A program made the translations under genes and the position numbers. From positions 1 to 7,251 of the forward strand of contig USSJ01000060.1 of assembly GCA_900557285.1 (NCBI GenBank): a stretch of 7,251 nt of DNA. The letters run 5' to 3'. Source of the DNA: an uncultured Clostridia bacterium (GTDB lineage Bacteria > Bacillota > Clostridia > Christensenellales > Borkfalkiaceae). The notes below the pieces were generated by a model, which saw nothing but the letters and a program-made list of their open reading frames with translations, did no database searches and was not told where the DNA came from. Shown here piece after piece: positions 1 to 5,764 of this stretch (its first letter is position 1; each line of letters starts with the position of its first letter).

Positions 1-100
1 CGCGCCCCGTAAAAATTGTTTTTTCTGTCCGCCCCGAAAAAGCGATGAGCGGACGCATTTCACGTTTTGCAATTTGCCGAGAAGCAAATTTTTGGCGCAA

Positions 101-169
101 AAACCGCCTTTCGTCGCAAAAAAGTACCGCAGGTTTTTGTCGGGCAAACCGCCGTTCGCCCCCAAAATG
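101..169. repeat. Degenerate 24-base direct repeat, 45-base period
   Basis: Positions 101-124 and 146-169 share AAACCGCC followed by a TTCG-containing segment and an A-rich end, with 19 of 24 bases matching by eye. The second copy overlaps the left arm of the hairpin at 152-179. It may be a decayed intergenic repeat or a chance result of the biased composition here. Confidence 0.25.
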
Positions 170-179
170 GGCCGAACGG
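152..179 (-). terminator. Imperfect hairpin, possible hppA terminator
   Basis: CCGTTCG at 152-158 is exactly complementary to CGAACGG at 173-179. An inner CCC/GGG pairing lies beyond a mismatch, and AAA/TTT pairing is possible outside the stem. It lies about 40 bases past the hppA stop, where a terminator is expected. Read on the minus strand, the stem is followed by only a short T-rich stretch (GGTTTG), so intrinsic termination would be weak. It may instead be a 3'-end stabilising hairpin. Confidence 0.35.
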
Positions 180-217
180 GCGCTTTTCGCCTTTTAAATT
201 TGCAGGGCGGCAAGAAG

Positions 218-2302
218 TCAGAGAAGCCCGACGGTGAGGATGACCTGGGCAAAGACGATGGCGACGACGGAGATGAGTTTGATGAGGATATTGATGGAAG
301 GGCCGGAAGTGTCCTTAAACGGATCGCCGACGGTATCGCCGATGACGGCGGCCTTATGGGCGGGGCTGCCTTTTCCGCCGAAGTTGCCGTCCTCGATGTA
401 TTTTTTTGCGTTATCCCAGGCGCCGCCGCTGTTGCTCATGAAGACGGCGAGCAGAAATCCCGTGACGGATGAACCGAGCAGGAGTCCCATAACGCCGTTT
501 GCGCCGAGGAAAAGGCCTGCGACGAGGGGAGAGAGTACGGCGATGACGGCGGGGAGGATCATTTGTTTTTGAGCGGATTTGGTACAGATGGTGACGCAAT
601 TTTTGTAATCGGGTTCGCTTGTGCCGAGGAGGATGCCCTTATTGCGGGCGAATTGTGCGCGCACTTCGAGAACGACGCGCTGCGCACTTTTTCCGACGGC
701 GGACATAGTGAGCGCGGAGAAGAGGAAGGGGAGCATGGCGCCGACGAACACGCCGATGAGAACGACGGGGTTGGTAATATTAAGAGCGAATTGAAAATCG
801 AGGCCGTTTTCTTTGACGAGGGATTGAATCTGCACATAGAAAGAAGAGAGGAGGGCGAGGGCGGTGAGCATGGCGGAGCCGATGGCGAAGCCTTTGCCCG
901 TGGCGGCGGTGGTATTGCCGAGGGAATCGAGGGCGTCGGTGCGGCGGCGGACGGTTTCGTCCATGCCGGACATTTGCGCGATGCCGCCTGCGTTATCGGC
1001 GACGGGTCCGTAGGCGTCGGTGGAGAGGGTGATGCCTAAAGTGGAGAGCATACCGACGGCGGCGATGCCGATGCCGAACATACCGAATTCGTCCCCGCCG
1101 AGGGCGTAATAGGAGCCGAGCACGGCAGCCGCGATGATGAGGACGGGTGCGAGTGTGGAGAGCATGCCGAGGGCAGTCCCGTTGATGATGACGGGGCCGG
1201 TGCCGCTCTGGGCGGAATCGGCAAGTTTTTTGGTAGGCGGGTAGGAAGCGCTTGTGAAGAATTCGGTAAAGATACCGATGAGCACGCCTGCGGCGAGGCC
1301 GATGAGGACGGGGATGATGACGATGGGATAGCCGACGGCCCAGAGGAAGAGGGCGGAAGCGGCGGCGGTGGCGGCGGCGGCGAACCAAGTGCCTGCGCGG
1401 AGGGCGCGCAGGAGCTGTTTCTGCCCTGCACTTTCTTTGGTGCGCACGAAGAAAGTACCGATGACGGAGAACACGATCCCGATGGCGGCGATGCCGAGGG
1501 GGATGAGTGCGCCGAAAAATTCGAGGCCTGCGGCGACGCCGAGGGCCATGGAGGAGAGAAGGGAACCGACGTACGATTCATAGAGATCGGCGCCCATGCC
1601 TGCGACGTCTCCGACGTTGTCGCCGACGTTATCGGCGATGACGGCGGGATTGCGGCAATCGTCCTCGGGGATATTTTCCTCGACTTTTCCGACGAGGTCG
1701 GCGCCGACGTCGGCGGCTTTTGTGAAGATCCCGCCCCCGACGCGGGCGAAGAGGGCCATACAGGAAGCGCCCATGCCGAAGGTGATCATGTTTGTGGAGA
1801 TGAAGGCGGCTTCTGTGAGGGCGGAGCCGCTGACCGAATAGAAGCCTTTGAGGATGAAATACCATAGGGAGAGATCGCAAAGGCCGAGGCCTACGACGAC
1901 GAGCCCCATGACGCTGCCTGCGGAGAACGCGGCGCGGAGGCCTTTATTGAGGCTGACTTGCGCGGCGGTGGCGGTGCGGGCGTTGGCGGCGGTGGCGATT
2001 TTCATGCCGAGAAAGCCGGAAAGGCCGGAGAAGAAGCCGCCGGTGAGGAAGGCGAAGGGCATGAACGGCCCTACGAACCCGACGAGGGCGAGGATGCCCA
2101 AGAGTACAAAAACGCAAGCAAAAAAGACGGCAACCACGAGGTATTGCCGTTTCAAAAAGGCGTTGGCGCCTTTGCGTATGATCGCGGCGATGCCTTTTGC
2201 CTGTTGGCCTTCGGGCATTTTGAGAACTTTCCGTGCAAAAACGAGCGCGAAAAGCAGCGCCAGGATGGCGGCGCCGGGAGCGATCAGGATCGCATATTCC
2301 AT
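218..2302 (-). CDS. hppA: Membrane-bound ion-translocating pyrophosphatase, K+-dependent type
   Basis: This is an integral membrane pump of 694 residues that couples hydrolysis of pyrophosphate to two phosphates with export of Na+ and/or H+. The family hallmarks are present and in order: DVGADLVGKVE (198-208), the Asp-rich DNVGDNVGD (224-232) followed by AGMGADLYESY with the gate-type Glu242, FTSASYPPTKK (about 349-359), STDAYGPVADNAGG (about 427-440), GNTTAATGKG (462-471), SNSGGAWDNAKKYIEDG (623-639) and GDTVGDPFKDTSGPS (655-669). Many hydrophobic segments fit the usual 16-helix fold. After GNTT there is Ala rather than Lys, and Gly three residues on, which is the K+-dependent signature. The ion itself cannot be read securely. 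I chose the ATG at 2302 because GAAGGGGG lies 5 bases upstream (2308-2315) and the protein then begins MEYAILIAPGAA. A longer frame to 2371 would add a polar stretch and start upstream of the predicted transcription start. The length is normal and the gene intact. It is divergent from the glycosyltransferase gene. Confidence 0.97.
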   Translation of the reverse strand: MEYAILIAPGAAILALLFALVFARKVLKMPEGQQAKGIAAIIRKGANAFLKRQYLVVAVFFACVFVLLGILALVGFVGPFMPFAFLTGGFFSGLSGFLGMKIATAANARTATAAQVSLNKGLRAAFSAGSVMGLVVVGLGLCDLSLWYFILKGFYSVSGSALTEAAFISTNMITFGMGASCMALFARVGGGIFTKAADVGADLVGKVEENIPEDDCRNPAVIADNVGDNVGDVAGMGADLYESYVGSLLSSMALGVAAGLEFFGALIPLGIAAIGIVFSVIGTFFVRTKESAGQKQLLRALRAGTWFAAAATAAASALFLWAVGYPIVIIPVLIGLAAGVLIGIFTEFFTSASYPPTKKLADSAQSGTGPVIINGTALGMLSTLAPVLIIAAAVLGSYYALGGDEFGMFGIGIAAVGMLSTLGITLSTDAYGPVADNAGGIAQMSGMDETVRRRTDALDSLGNTTAATGKGFAIGSAMLTALALLSSFYVQIQSLVKENGLDFQFALNITNPVVLIGVFVGAMLPFLFSALTMSAVGKSAQRVVLEVRAQFARNKGILLGTSEPDYKNCVTICTKSAQKQMILPAVIAVLSPLVAGLFLGANGVMGLLLGSSVTGFLLAVFMSNSGGAWDNAKKYIEDGNFGGKGSPAHKAAVIGDTVGDPFKDTSGPSINILIKLISVVAIVFAQVILTVGLL

Positions 2303-2315
2303 TGTTTCCCCCTTC

Positions 2316-2356
2316 AAAGCGGGCAAATTTTTCGCAGACGAAAAATTTTGCGCTTT
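2316..2356 (-). promoter_or_regulatory. Hairpin filling the hppA mRNA leader
   Basis: AAATTTTTCG at 2325-2334 is a perfect inverted repeat of CGAAAAATTT at 2339-2348, with a 4-base loop. Pairing extends outward through GC (2323-2324 with 2350-2351, one bulged T) and AAAGC/GCTTT (2316-2320 with 2352-2356, two bulged G). The predicted hppA transcription start is near 2355, so almost the whole leader before the ribosome binding site (2308-2315) would fold. The base of the stem directly abuts that site. It could stabilise the 5' end of the mRNA or modulate translation. On the plus strand the structure is followed by a run of seven T and would look like a terminator, but no plus-strand gene ends there. 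Confidence 0.55.
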
Positions 2357-2361
2357 TTTTA

Positions 2362-2390
2362 ATAATAACATGAAAAGATCGTCAGGTCAA
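2362..2390 (-). promoter_or_regulatory. hppA promoter (sigma-A type)
   Basis: Read on the minus strand, the -35 box is TTGACC (2385-2390) and the -10 box is TATTAT (2362-2367), separated by exactly 17 bases. Each box differs from consensus at one position. The expected transcription start is near 2355, giving a leader of about 53 bases before the ATG at 2302. The -35 box lies inside the dyad at 2382-2397. Confidence 0.8.
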
Positions 2391-2397
2391 GACCTGA
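2382..2397. promoter_or_regulatory. Perfect dyad over the hppA -35 box, candidate operator
   Basis: TCAGGTC (2382-2388) and GACCTGA (2391-2397) form a perfect 7-bp inverted repeat around AA. GATC tetramers flank it at 2377-2380 and 2396-2399. A 16-base dyad covering the whole -35 hexamer is typical of a repressor site that blocks RNA polymerase. I do not recognise the regulator. It sits about 58 bases upstream of the opposing promoter's -35 box, so a bound protein could affect both genes. Confidence 0.5.
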
Positions 2398-2454
2398 TCA
2401 AAAATTTACGGAGAGCGGTTTTTTTTGAAAACGGCTAAAATTTTCGGAATTCTC

Positions 2455-2483
2455 TTGTAAAATGAAGTCGTATACGGTATAAT
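2455..2483 (+). promoter_or_regulatory. Glycosyltransferase gene promoter (sigma-A type)
   Basis: TTGTAA (2455-2460) and a consensus TATAAT (2478-2483) are separated by 17 bases. The expected transcription start is near 2490. The last bases of the -10 box are also the first bases of an in-frame ATG at 2482, so that ATG is not in the transcript. The first usable start is therefore at 2515. Confidence 0.8.
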
Positions 2484-2514
2484 GGGAAAAAACAGCGGGC
2501 AAGGAAAAGGCGGA

Positions 2515-3966
2515 ATGGTTCTGGATACGATATTCACGGTACTGAAATACATCCTGACGGCGATAACGGTACTGACATTATACAAATTTTTCTACATGGT
2601 GATCGGATTTTTCTGGAAGGCGCGGAAGTTTGCGGAAACGGAAAAGCGGCACAAGTTTGCGGTGGTGATCTGTGCGCGGAACGAAGAGAAGGTGATCGGG
2701 AATTTATTGGACAGCATACATGCGCAGAATTATCCGAAGGAGCTTGTGACGGTATTTGTGATTGCGGACAACTGTGACGATGAAACGGCGAAGATCTGTC
2801 GGGAGAAGGGCGCGATCGTGTATGAGCGGCATGATCCGAAGCATGCGCGCAAGGGCTGGGCGTTGGAATACGGATTCAAGAATATTCTGCGCGATTACGG
2901 AGCGGACTATGCGGACGGATTTTTTATTTTCGATGCCGACAATCTTCTTCATCCTGATTATATGCAGGAGATGAACAAAGCGTTCGCGACGGATGAATTT
3001 GACGTGATTTGCGGGTACCGTAACACGAAAAATTTTGCGACAAATCTGATTTCGTCGGGGTACGGGATCCATTTTTACAGGAGTTCGTTTTCGTATCACA
3101 GGCCGCGGCAGGTATTGCACACGTCGACGCACATAGCGGGAACGGGGTATCTGGTGAAGAGCAAGTGGCTGGCGGAAGGCTGGCACTGGACGTGTCTTAC
3201 GGAAGACACGCAATTCACGTACGAAGTGATATCGCGGGGCGGCAGGATCGGGTATTGTGAAGACGCGGAATTTTACGATGAACAGCCGACGCGGTTCAAG
3301 ACGGTGCTGAAACAGCGGATCCGCTGGGCGAAAGGGCGGCTGTATGCGTTTTTTGCGTACGGGTACAAGCTGATCGCGGGCATATTCCGCAAAAAGACGA
3401 ACAAGTGGGCGTGTTACGACATGATCTTTTACGGATTCCCGTACGGATTGTGTTCGGGGCTTCTTGCGATCGCGACGTTTCTGGCGTCGTTTATCGGAGT
3501 GGCGGCTGCGAGCGGCTGGCAGGGGATCGTAGAGGAATATGTGACGCTGTCGGTGCTAAAATCTCTCGGGGTGGCGCTGGGATTGTACTGGCTGCAGGGA
3601 GTTCTGACCGCATTTTTTGTGGCCTTGCGCGAACGGAAAAAGATCCATTGCCCGAAGCCGAAACTCGTGTTTTACGTACTGTTTTTCCCGTGGTTCGATC
3701 TGGTGGACGTGCCGCTGTCGATCGCGTCGCTGTTCATGCACGTGACCTGGCGGAAGATCGAACACGACGATACCACTAAGGTGCAGGACATCGTGGGCGA
3801 ATTTCCCGCCGCGGGATCGCAAAACGGTACCCCCGCGCAAACAGAAAATGCGGAACTTTTGCCGAATCCAAACGAGAACGCGGACGGCGAACCTTTGCCG
3901 AAGCCGAGCGAGAACGCGGACGGCGAACCTTTGCCGAATCCGAACGAAGAAGCGGGGCGCCGATAA
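2515..3966 (+). CDS. Membrane-associated family 2 glycosyltransferase
   Basis: The product has 483 residues and probably transfers a sugar from a nucleotide-sugar donor to a lipid or envelope glycan at the inner face of the membrane. The sequence shows a hydrophobic N-terminal segment (about 4-34), then a GT-A domain with ICARNEE (52-58), DNCDD (85-89), the metal-binding DADN (140-143), the TED catalytic-base motif (229-231) and QRIRW (267-271). Three hydrophobic segments follow (about 302-322, 345-371 and 383-408). This order matches processive or PgaC/BcsA-like GT2 enzymes; donor and acceptor cannot be read. The acidic, Pro/Asn-rich tail after about residue 415 carries tandem repeats and is probably disordered and cytoplasmic. 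I chose the start at 2515 (MVLDTIF) because AAGGAAAAGG (2501-2510) precedes it, and the in-frame ATG at 2482 lies inside the -10 box. The gene is transcribed alone and closed by the terminator at 3988-4022. Confidence 0.9.
   Translation: MVLDTIFTVLKYILTAITVLTLYKFFYMVIGFFWKARKFAETEKRHKFAVVICARNEEKVIGNLLDSIHAQNYPKELVTVFVIADNCDDETAKICREKGAIVYERHDPKHARKGWALEYGFKNILRDYGADYADGFFIFDADNLLHPDYMQEMNKAFATDEFDVICGYRNTKNFATNLISSGYGIHFYRSSFSYHRPRQVLHTSTHIAGTGYLVKSKWLAEGWHWTCLTEDTQFTYEVISRGGRIGYCEDAEFYDEQPTRFKTVLKQRIRWAKGRLYAFFAYGYKLIAGIFRKKTNKWACYDMIFYGFPYGLCSGLLAIATFLASFIGVAAASGWQGIVEEYVTLSVLKSLGVALGLYWLQGVLTAFFVALRERKKIHCPKPKLVFYVLFFPWFDLVDVPLSIASLFMHVTWRKIEHDDTTKVQDIVGEFPAAGSQNGTPAQTENAELLPNPNENADGEPLPKPSENADGEPLPNPNEEAGRR
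3850..3951 (+). repeat. In-frame 36-base tandem repeat in the glycosyltransferase tail
   Basis: Two full 36-base units (3880-3915 and 3916-3951) are preceded by a shortened 30-base copy (3850-3879). Each full unit encodes a 12-residue block of the type ADGEPLPNPNEN. The two full units share their first 23 bases exactly (3880-3902 and 3916-3938). Because the unit is a multiple of three, gain or loss of copies would keep the reading frame and change only the length of the acidic tail. Confidence 0.9.
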
Positions 3967-3987
3967 AAAATAACAAAGAAAACGGGG

Positions 3988-4022
3988 AAAAAGCCGCCTT
4001 TTTGGAGAAAGGGCGGCTTTTT
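3988..4022 (+). terminator. Strong Rho-independent terminator of the glycosyltransferase gene
   Basis: AAAAAGCCGCC (3988-3998) pairs perfectly with GGCGGCTTTTT (4012-4022) across a 13-base loop that can pair further (TTT with AAA). The GC core followed by five T begins 21 bases after the stop codon. The A run on the left arm means it could also act on the minus strand. Confidence 0.9.
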
Positions 4023-4060
4023 GCGCGGATTTACGGGGAAAAAAGGGATGTCGGAACGTT

Positions 4061-4088
4061 TTGAAAACGGTGCGGGATATGGTATAAT
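4061..4088 (+). promoter_or_regulatory. Promoter of the DUF2156-GNAT gene
   Basis: TTGAAA (4061-4066) and consensus TATAAT (4083-4088) are 16 bases apart. TGG immediately before the -10 box gives an extended -10 element. The expected transcription start is near 4095, leaving a leader of about 66 bases that is purine-rich with no obvious hairpin. Confidence 0.75.
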
Positions 4089-4160
4089 AGAGCGGAAAAC
4101 GGAGCCGCCGCGGAGAGAGAGGAACAACGGCGGAAGAAAGGGAGCGACGAAGGGAAACTT

Positions 4161-5582
4161 ATGCAGTTACAGAAATTGGAAAGGAAAGATATCGGGCGGC
4201 TGTTGCCGTATTTTCGGAATCAGGGGACGCACATATCCAATTATTCGGCGGGGAGTCTGTTCATGTGGAACAAGTATTTGTCGACATTGTACGCGGAAGA
4301 AGAGGGATGTCTGGTACTGTGTGACAGGTATGTGGGGAACCGCTATTTTTACTGGCCGCTGTCGAAGGACGGGGATGCGGAGGCGGAAGAGCGGGTCGCG
4401 GAGAAGATCGAGAAATTTTGTCGGGAGAATTATATACGGTTGCATTTTACGGCGGTGCCGCGGGAGCGGTTAAGCGGGCTGGTGTTGCGGTACGGGTCGG
4501 AAGTGCACGTATCGGACATCCGCAAGTGGCGGGATTATCTGTACAATGCGCAGGATTTTATACAATATCCGGGCGGGAAATACAGCGGGCAGCGGAACCA
4601 TGTAAACAAGTTCAAAAAGAACAATCCGGATTATACGTTTGCGCGGTACACGGCGGCGGACAGGGAGGAGACGGAAGCGTTTTTGCGGGAGATCGCGAAG
4701 GTACAGACGGAGAAAGACGAGACGTTGGCGGCGGAGGAGATGCGCGGGGTCTTTGAAATTCTGCCGAAGATGGAAGAGCTGGGACTGTTCGGCGGAATTT
4801 TGCGGGCGGGCGGAGAGATCGTGGCGTTTTCGGTGGGGGAATATTGCGGAGATATGCTTGTGGTGCATATTGAAAAGGCGAAGCGGGGCGTAGCGGGCGC
4901 GTACCCGACGGTGGCGCAGCTGTTTGCGAAGGAGTATTGCAACGAGCAAACGAAATATATCAATCGGGAAGACGATTCGGGGGATGCGGGACTGCGCAAG
5001 TCGAAATTGCAGTATTTGCCGGTGCAGGTGGTGGACAAATACAATCTGGCGGTACGTCGCACGTTTGACGCGGTGTCGGACTATCCGCAGATAAAGACAT
5101 TGCGGCTGGAGCTGAAGGGGATCGCGGACGAAGACGCGGCGGACTTTGCGCGGCTTGCGCGGGACGTAGAGCTGAACCGTTACTGGGGGTATGACTGGCG
5201 TGAGAACGCGACGGAAGATGATCCCGCGGACGACTGGTTTTTGCAGGACGTACGCAAAGATTTCAAGCAAAAGAACGAGTTGCCGCTGGGAATTTATTTT
5301 GAAGGGAAGCTGGCAGGCGAAGTCGTACTGCACAATTTCGGGTATCAGTCGGAAGCGGAGATCGGGATGCGGATTTTGCCCGAATGGCAGGGCAGGGGCT
5401 TTGCGCGCGAATCGCTGATTTCGATGATGGAATACGGATTCATGAAGCTGAGCCTGGAAAAAATCGAAGCCAAGTGCTATAAAGAGAATACCGTATCGGC
5501 GTATACGCTGAAGGCGGCGGGGATGCGCCCGTGCGGGGAAGACGAAACCTATTATTATTTTTATAAAACGCCGTCCATGTAA
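4161..5582 (+). CDS. DUF2156 (MprF-like) and GNAT acetyltransferase fusion
   Basis: The product has 473 residues, is soluble, and joins two transferase modules. Residues 1 to about 300 match the DUF2156 pattern, the fold of the catalytic domain of phosphatidylglycerol lysyltransferase. Visible motifs are GGKYSGQRNHVNKFKK (138-153), VHIEKAKRGVAGAYPT (235-250) and YINREDDSGDAGLRKSK (266-282). Residues about 311-473 are a GNAT domain of the RimJ/RimL kind, with the acetyl-CoA loop QGRGFA (410-415) and KENTVSAYTLKAAGM (441-455) near the end. MprF's membrane flippase part is absent, so transfer of an amino acid to lipid is possible but unproven; the acceptors of both modules are unknown. The ATG at 4161 is preceded by AAGGGA (4150-4155). 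The gene has its own promoter and is followed by the promoter and hairpin region of the pilin gene. Confidence 0.85.
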   Translation: MQLQKLERKDIGRLLPYFRNQGTHISNYSAGSLFMWNKYLSTLYAEEEGCLVLCDRYVGNRYFYWPLSKDGDAEAEERVAEKIEKFCRENYIRLHFTAVPRERLSGLVLRYGSEVHVSDIRKWRDYLYNAQDFIQYPGGKYSGQRNHVNKFKKNNPDYTFARYTAADREETEAFLREIAKVQTEKDETLAAEEMRGVFEILPKMEELGLFGGILRAGGEIVAFSVGEYCGDMLVVHIEKAKRGVAGAYPTVAQLFAKEYCNEQTKYINREDDSGDAGLRKSKLQYLPVQVVDKYNLAVRRTFDAVSDYPQIKTLRLELKGIADEDAADFARLARDVELNRYWGYDWRENATEDDPADDWFLQDVRKDFKQKNELPLGIYFEGKLAGEVVLHNFGYQSEAEIGMRILPEWQGRGFARESLISMMEYGFMKLSLEKIEAKCYKENTVSAYTLKAAGMRPCGEDETYYYFYKTPSM

Positions 5583-5627
5583 ATGTAAATATTTTGTAAA
5601 AAATATGGCAAAACGGATTGATTTGAA

Positions 5628-5656
5628 TTGCATTTCGGCAGGGAAAGTGATAAAAT
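5628..5656 (+). promoter_or_regulatory. Promoter of the pilin-like gene, upstream of a hairpin
   Basis: TTGCAT (5628-5633) and TAAAAT (5651-5656) are 17 bases apart, with TGA just before the -10 box (extended -10). The expected start is near 5663, giving a leader of about 100 bases that contains the hairpin at 5675-5698. A weaker alternative lies beyond the hairpin: TTGCTT (5697-5702) and GATTAT (5719-5724), 16 bases apart. Confidence 0.6.
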
Positions 5657-5674
5657 AAGCACGAAAAAAACCGC

Positions 5675-5698
5675 AAGACAGCCGCGGCTGTCTTTTTT
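5675..5698 (+). terminator. Terminator or leader attenuator before the pilin-like gene
   Basis: AAGACAGCC (5675-5683) and GGCTGTCTT (5686-5694) form a perfect palindrome that runs into six T (5693-5698), the shape of an intrinsic terminator. It lies 93 bases after the preceding stop codon and about 12 bases after the predicted pilin-gene start site. It may simply end the upstream gene, or it may terminate part of the pilin transcripts. CGCAAG (5672-5677) can also pair with CTTGCG (5700-5705), an outer stem that competes for the AAG at the base of the terminator. Confidence 0.75.
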
Positions 5699-5764
5699 GC
5701 TTGCGCAAAAAAGAACAGGATTATCGGCAAAAGAGCGGGAAAAACAAAAAAGGAGAGTAAAAGT

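Larger units (their letters stand above)
1..217. other. Gene-free region downstream of hppA
   Basis: I see no supportable gene here. An open frame entering from position 74 continues antisense into hppA and codes for low-complexity, Lys/Pro/Phe-rich sequence, so I treat it as chance. The stretch is a mosaic of A/T runs and GC-rich blocks. It holds an inverted repeat at 152-179, a degenerate direct repeat (101-124 and 146-169) and a 6-bp inverted repeat GTCCGC/GCGGAC at 27-32 and 49-54. The last is not followed by a T run on either strand. The region probably contains the hppA 3' end and the spacer to the next gene outside the window. Confidence 0.6.

Noticed and set aside
27..54. 6-bp inverted repeat GTCCGC/GCGGAC considered as a terminator
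   Set aside because: The 16-base loop is large and no T run follows on either strand.
74..472. Plus-strand open frame with KPPF-type repeats near the left end
   Set aside because: Most of it is antisense to conserved hppA residues. The repeat-like KPPF segments come from the degenerate direct repeat in the spacer. No ribosome binding site was seen.
563..1581. Several open frames overlapping hppA on both strands, rich in Gly/Glu/Ala or in Ser/Pro/Arg
   Set aside because: They are by-products of the GC-biased codon use of hppA and show no domain motif or start signal.
2325..2360. Hairpin plus T run read on the plus strand as a terminator
   Set aside because: No plus-strand gene ends upstream of it, and it coincides with the hppA leader, so a role in the minus-strand transcript is more likely.
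3850..3951. Tandem repeat considered as a short CRISPR-like array
   Set aside because: Units are contiguous without spacers and are in frame inside the coding sequence, so this is a protein-level repeat.
4470..5708. Long open frame of 412 codons on the minus strand opposite the DUF2156-GNAT gene
   Set aside because: It is antisense to a gene with clear domain motifs, a promoter and a ribosome binding site. Its product is rich in Arg, His, Phe and Pro with no family pattern. Codon bias in the real gene keeps stops out of this frame.
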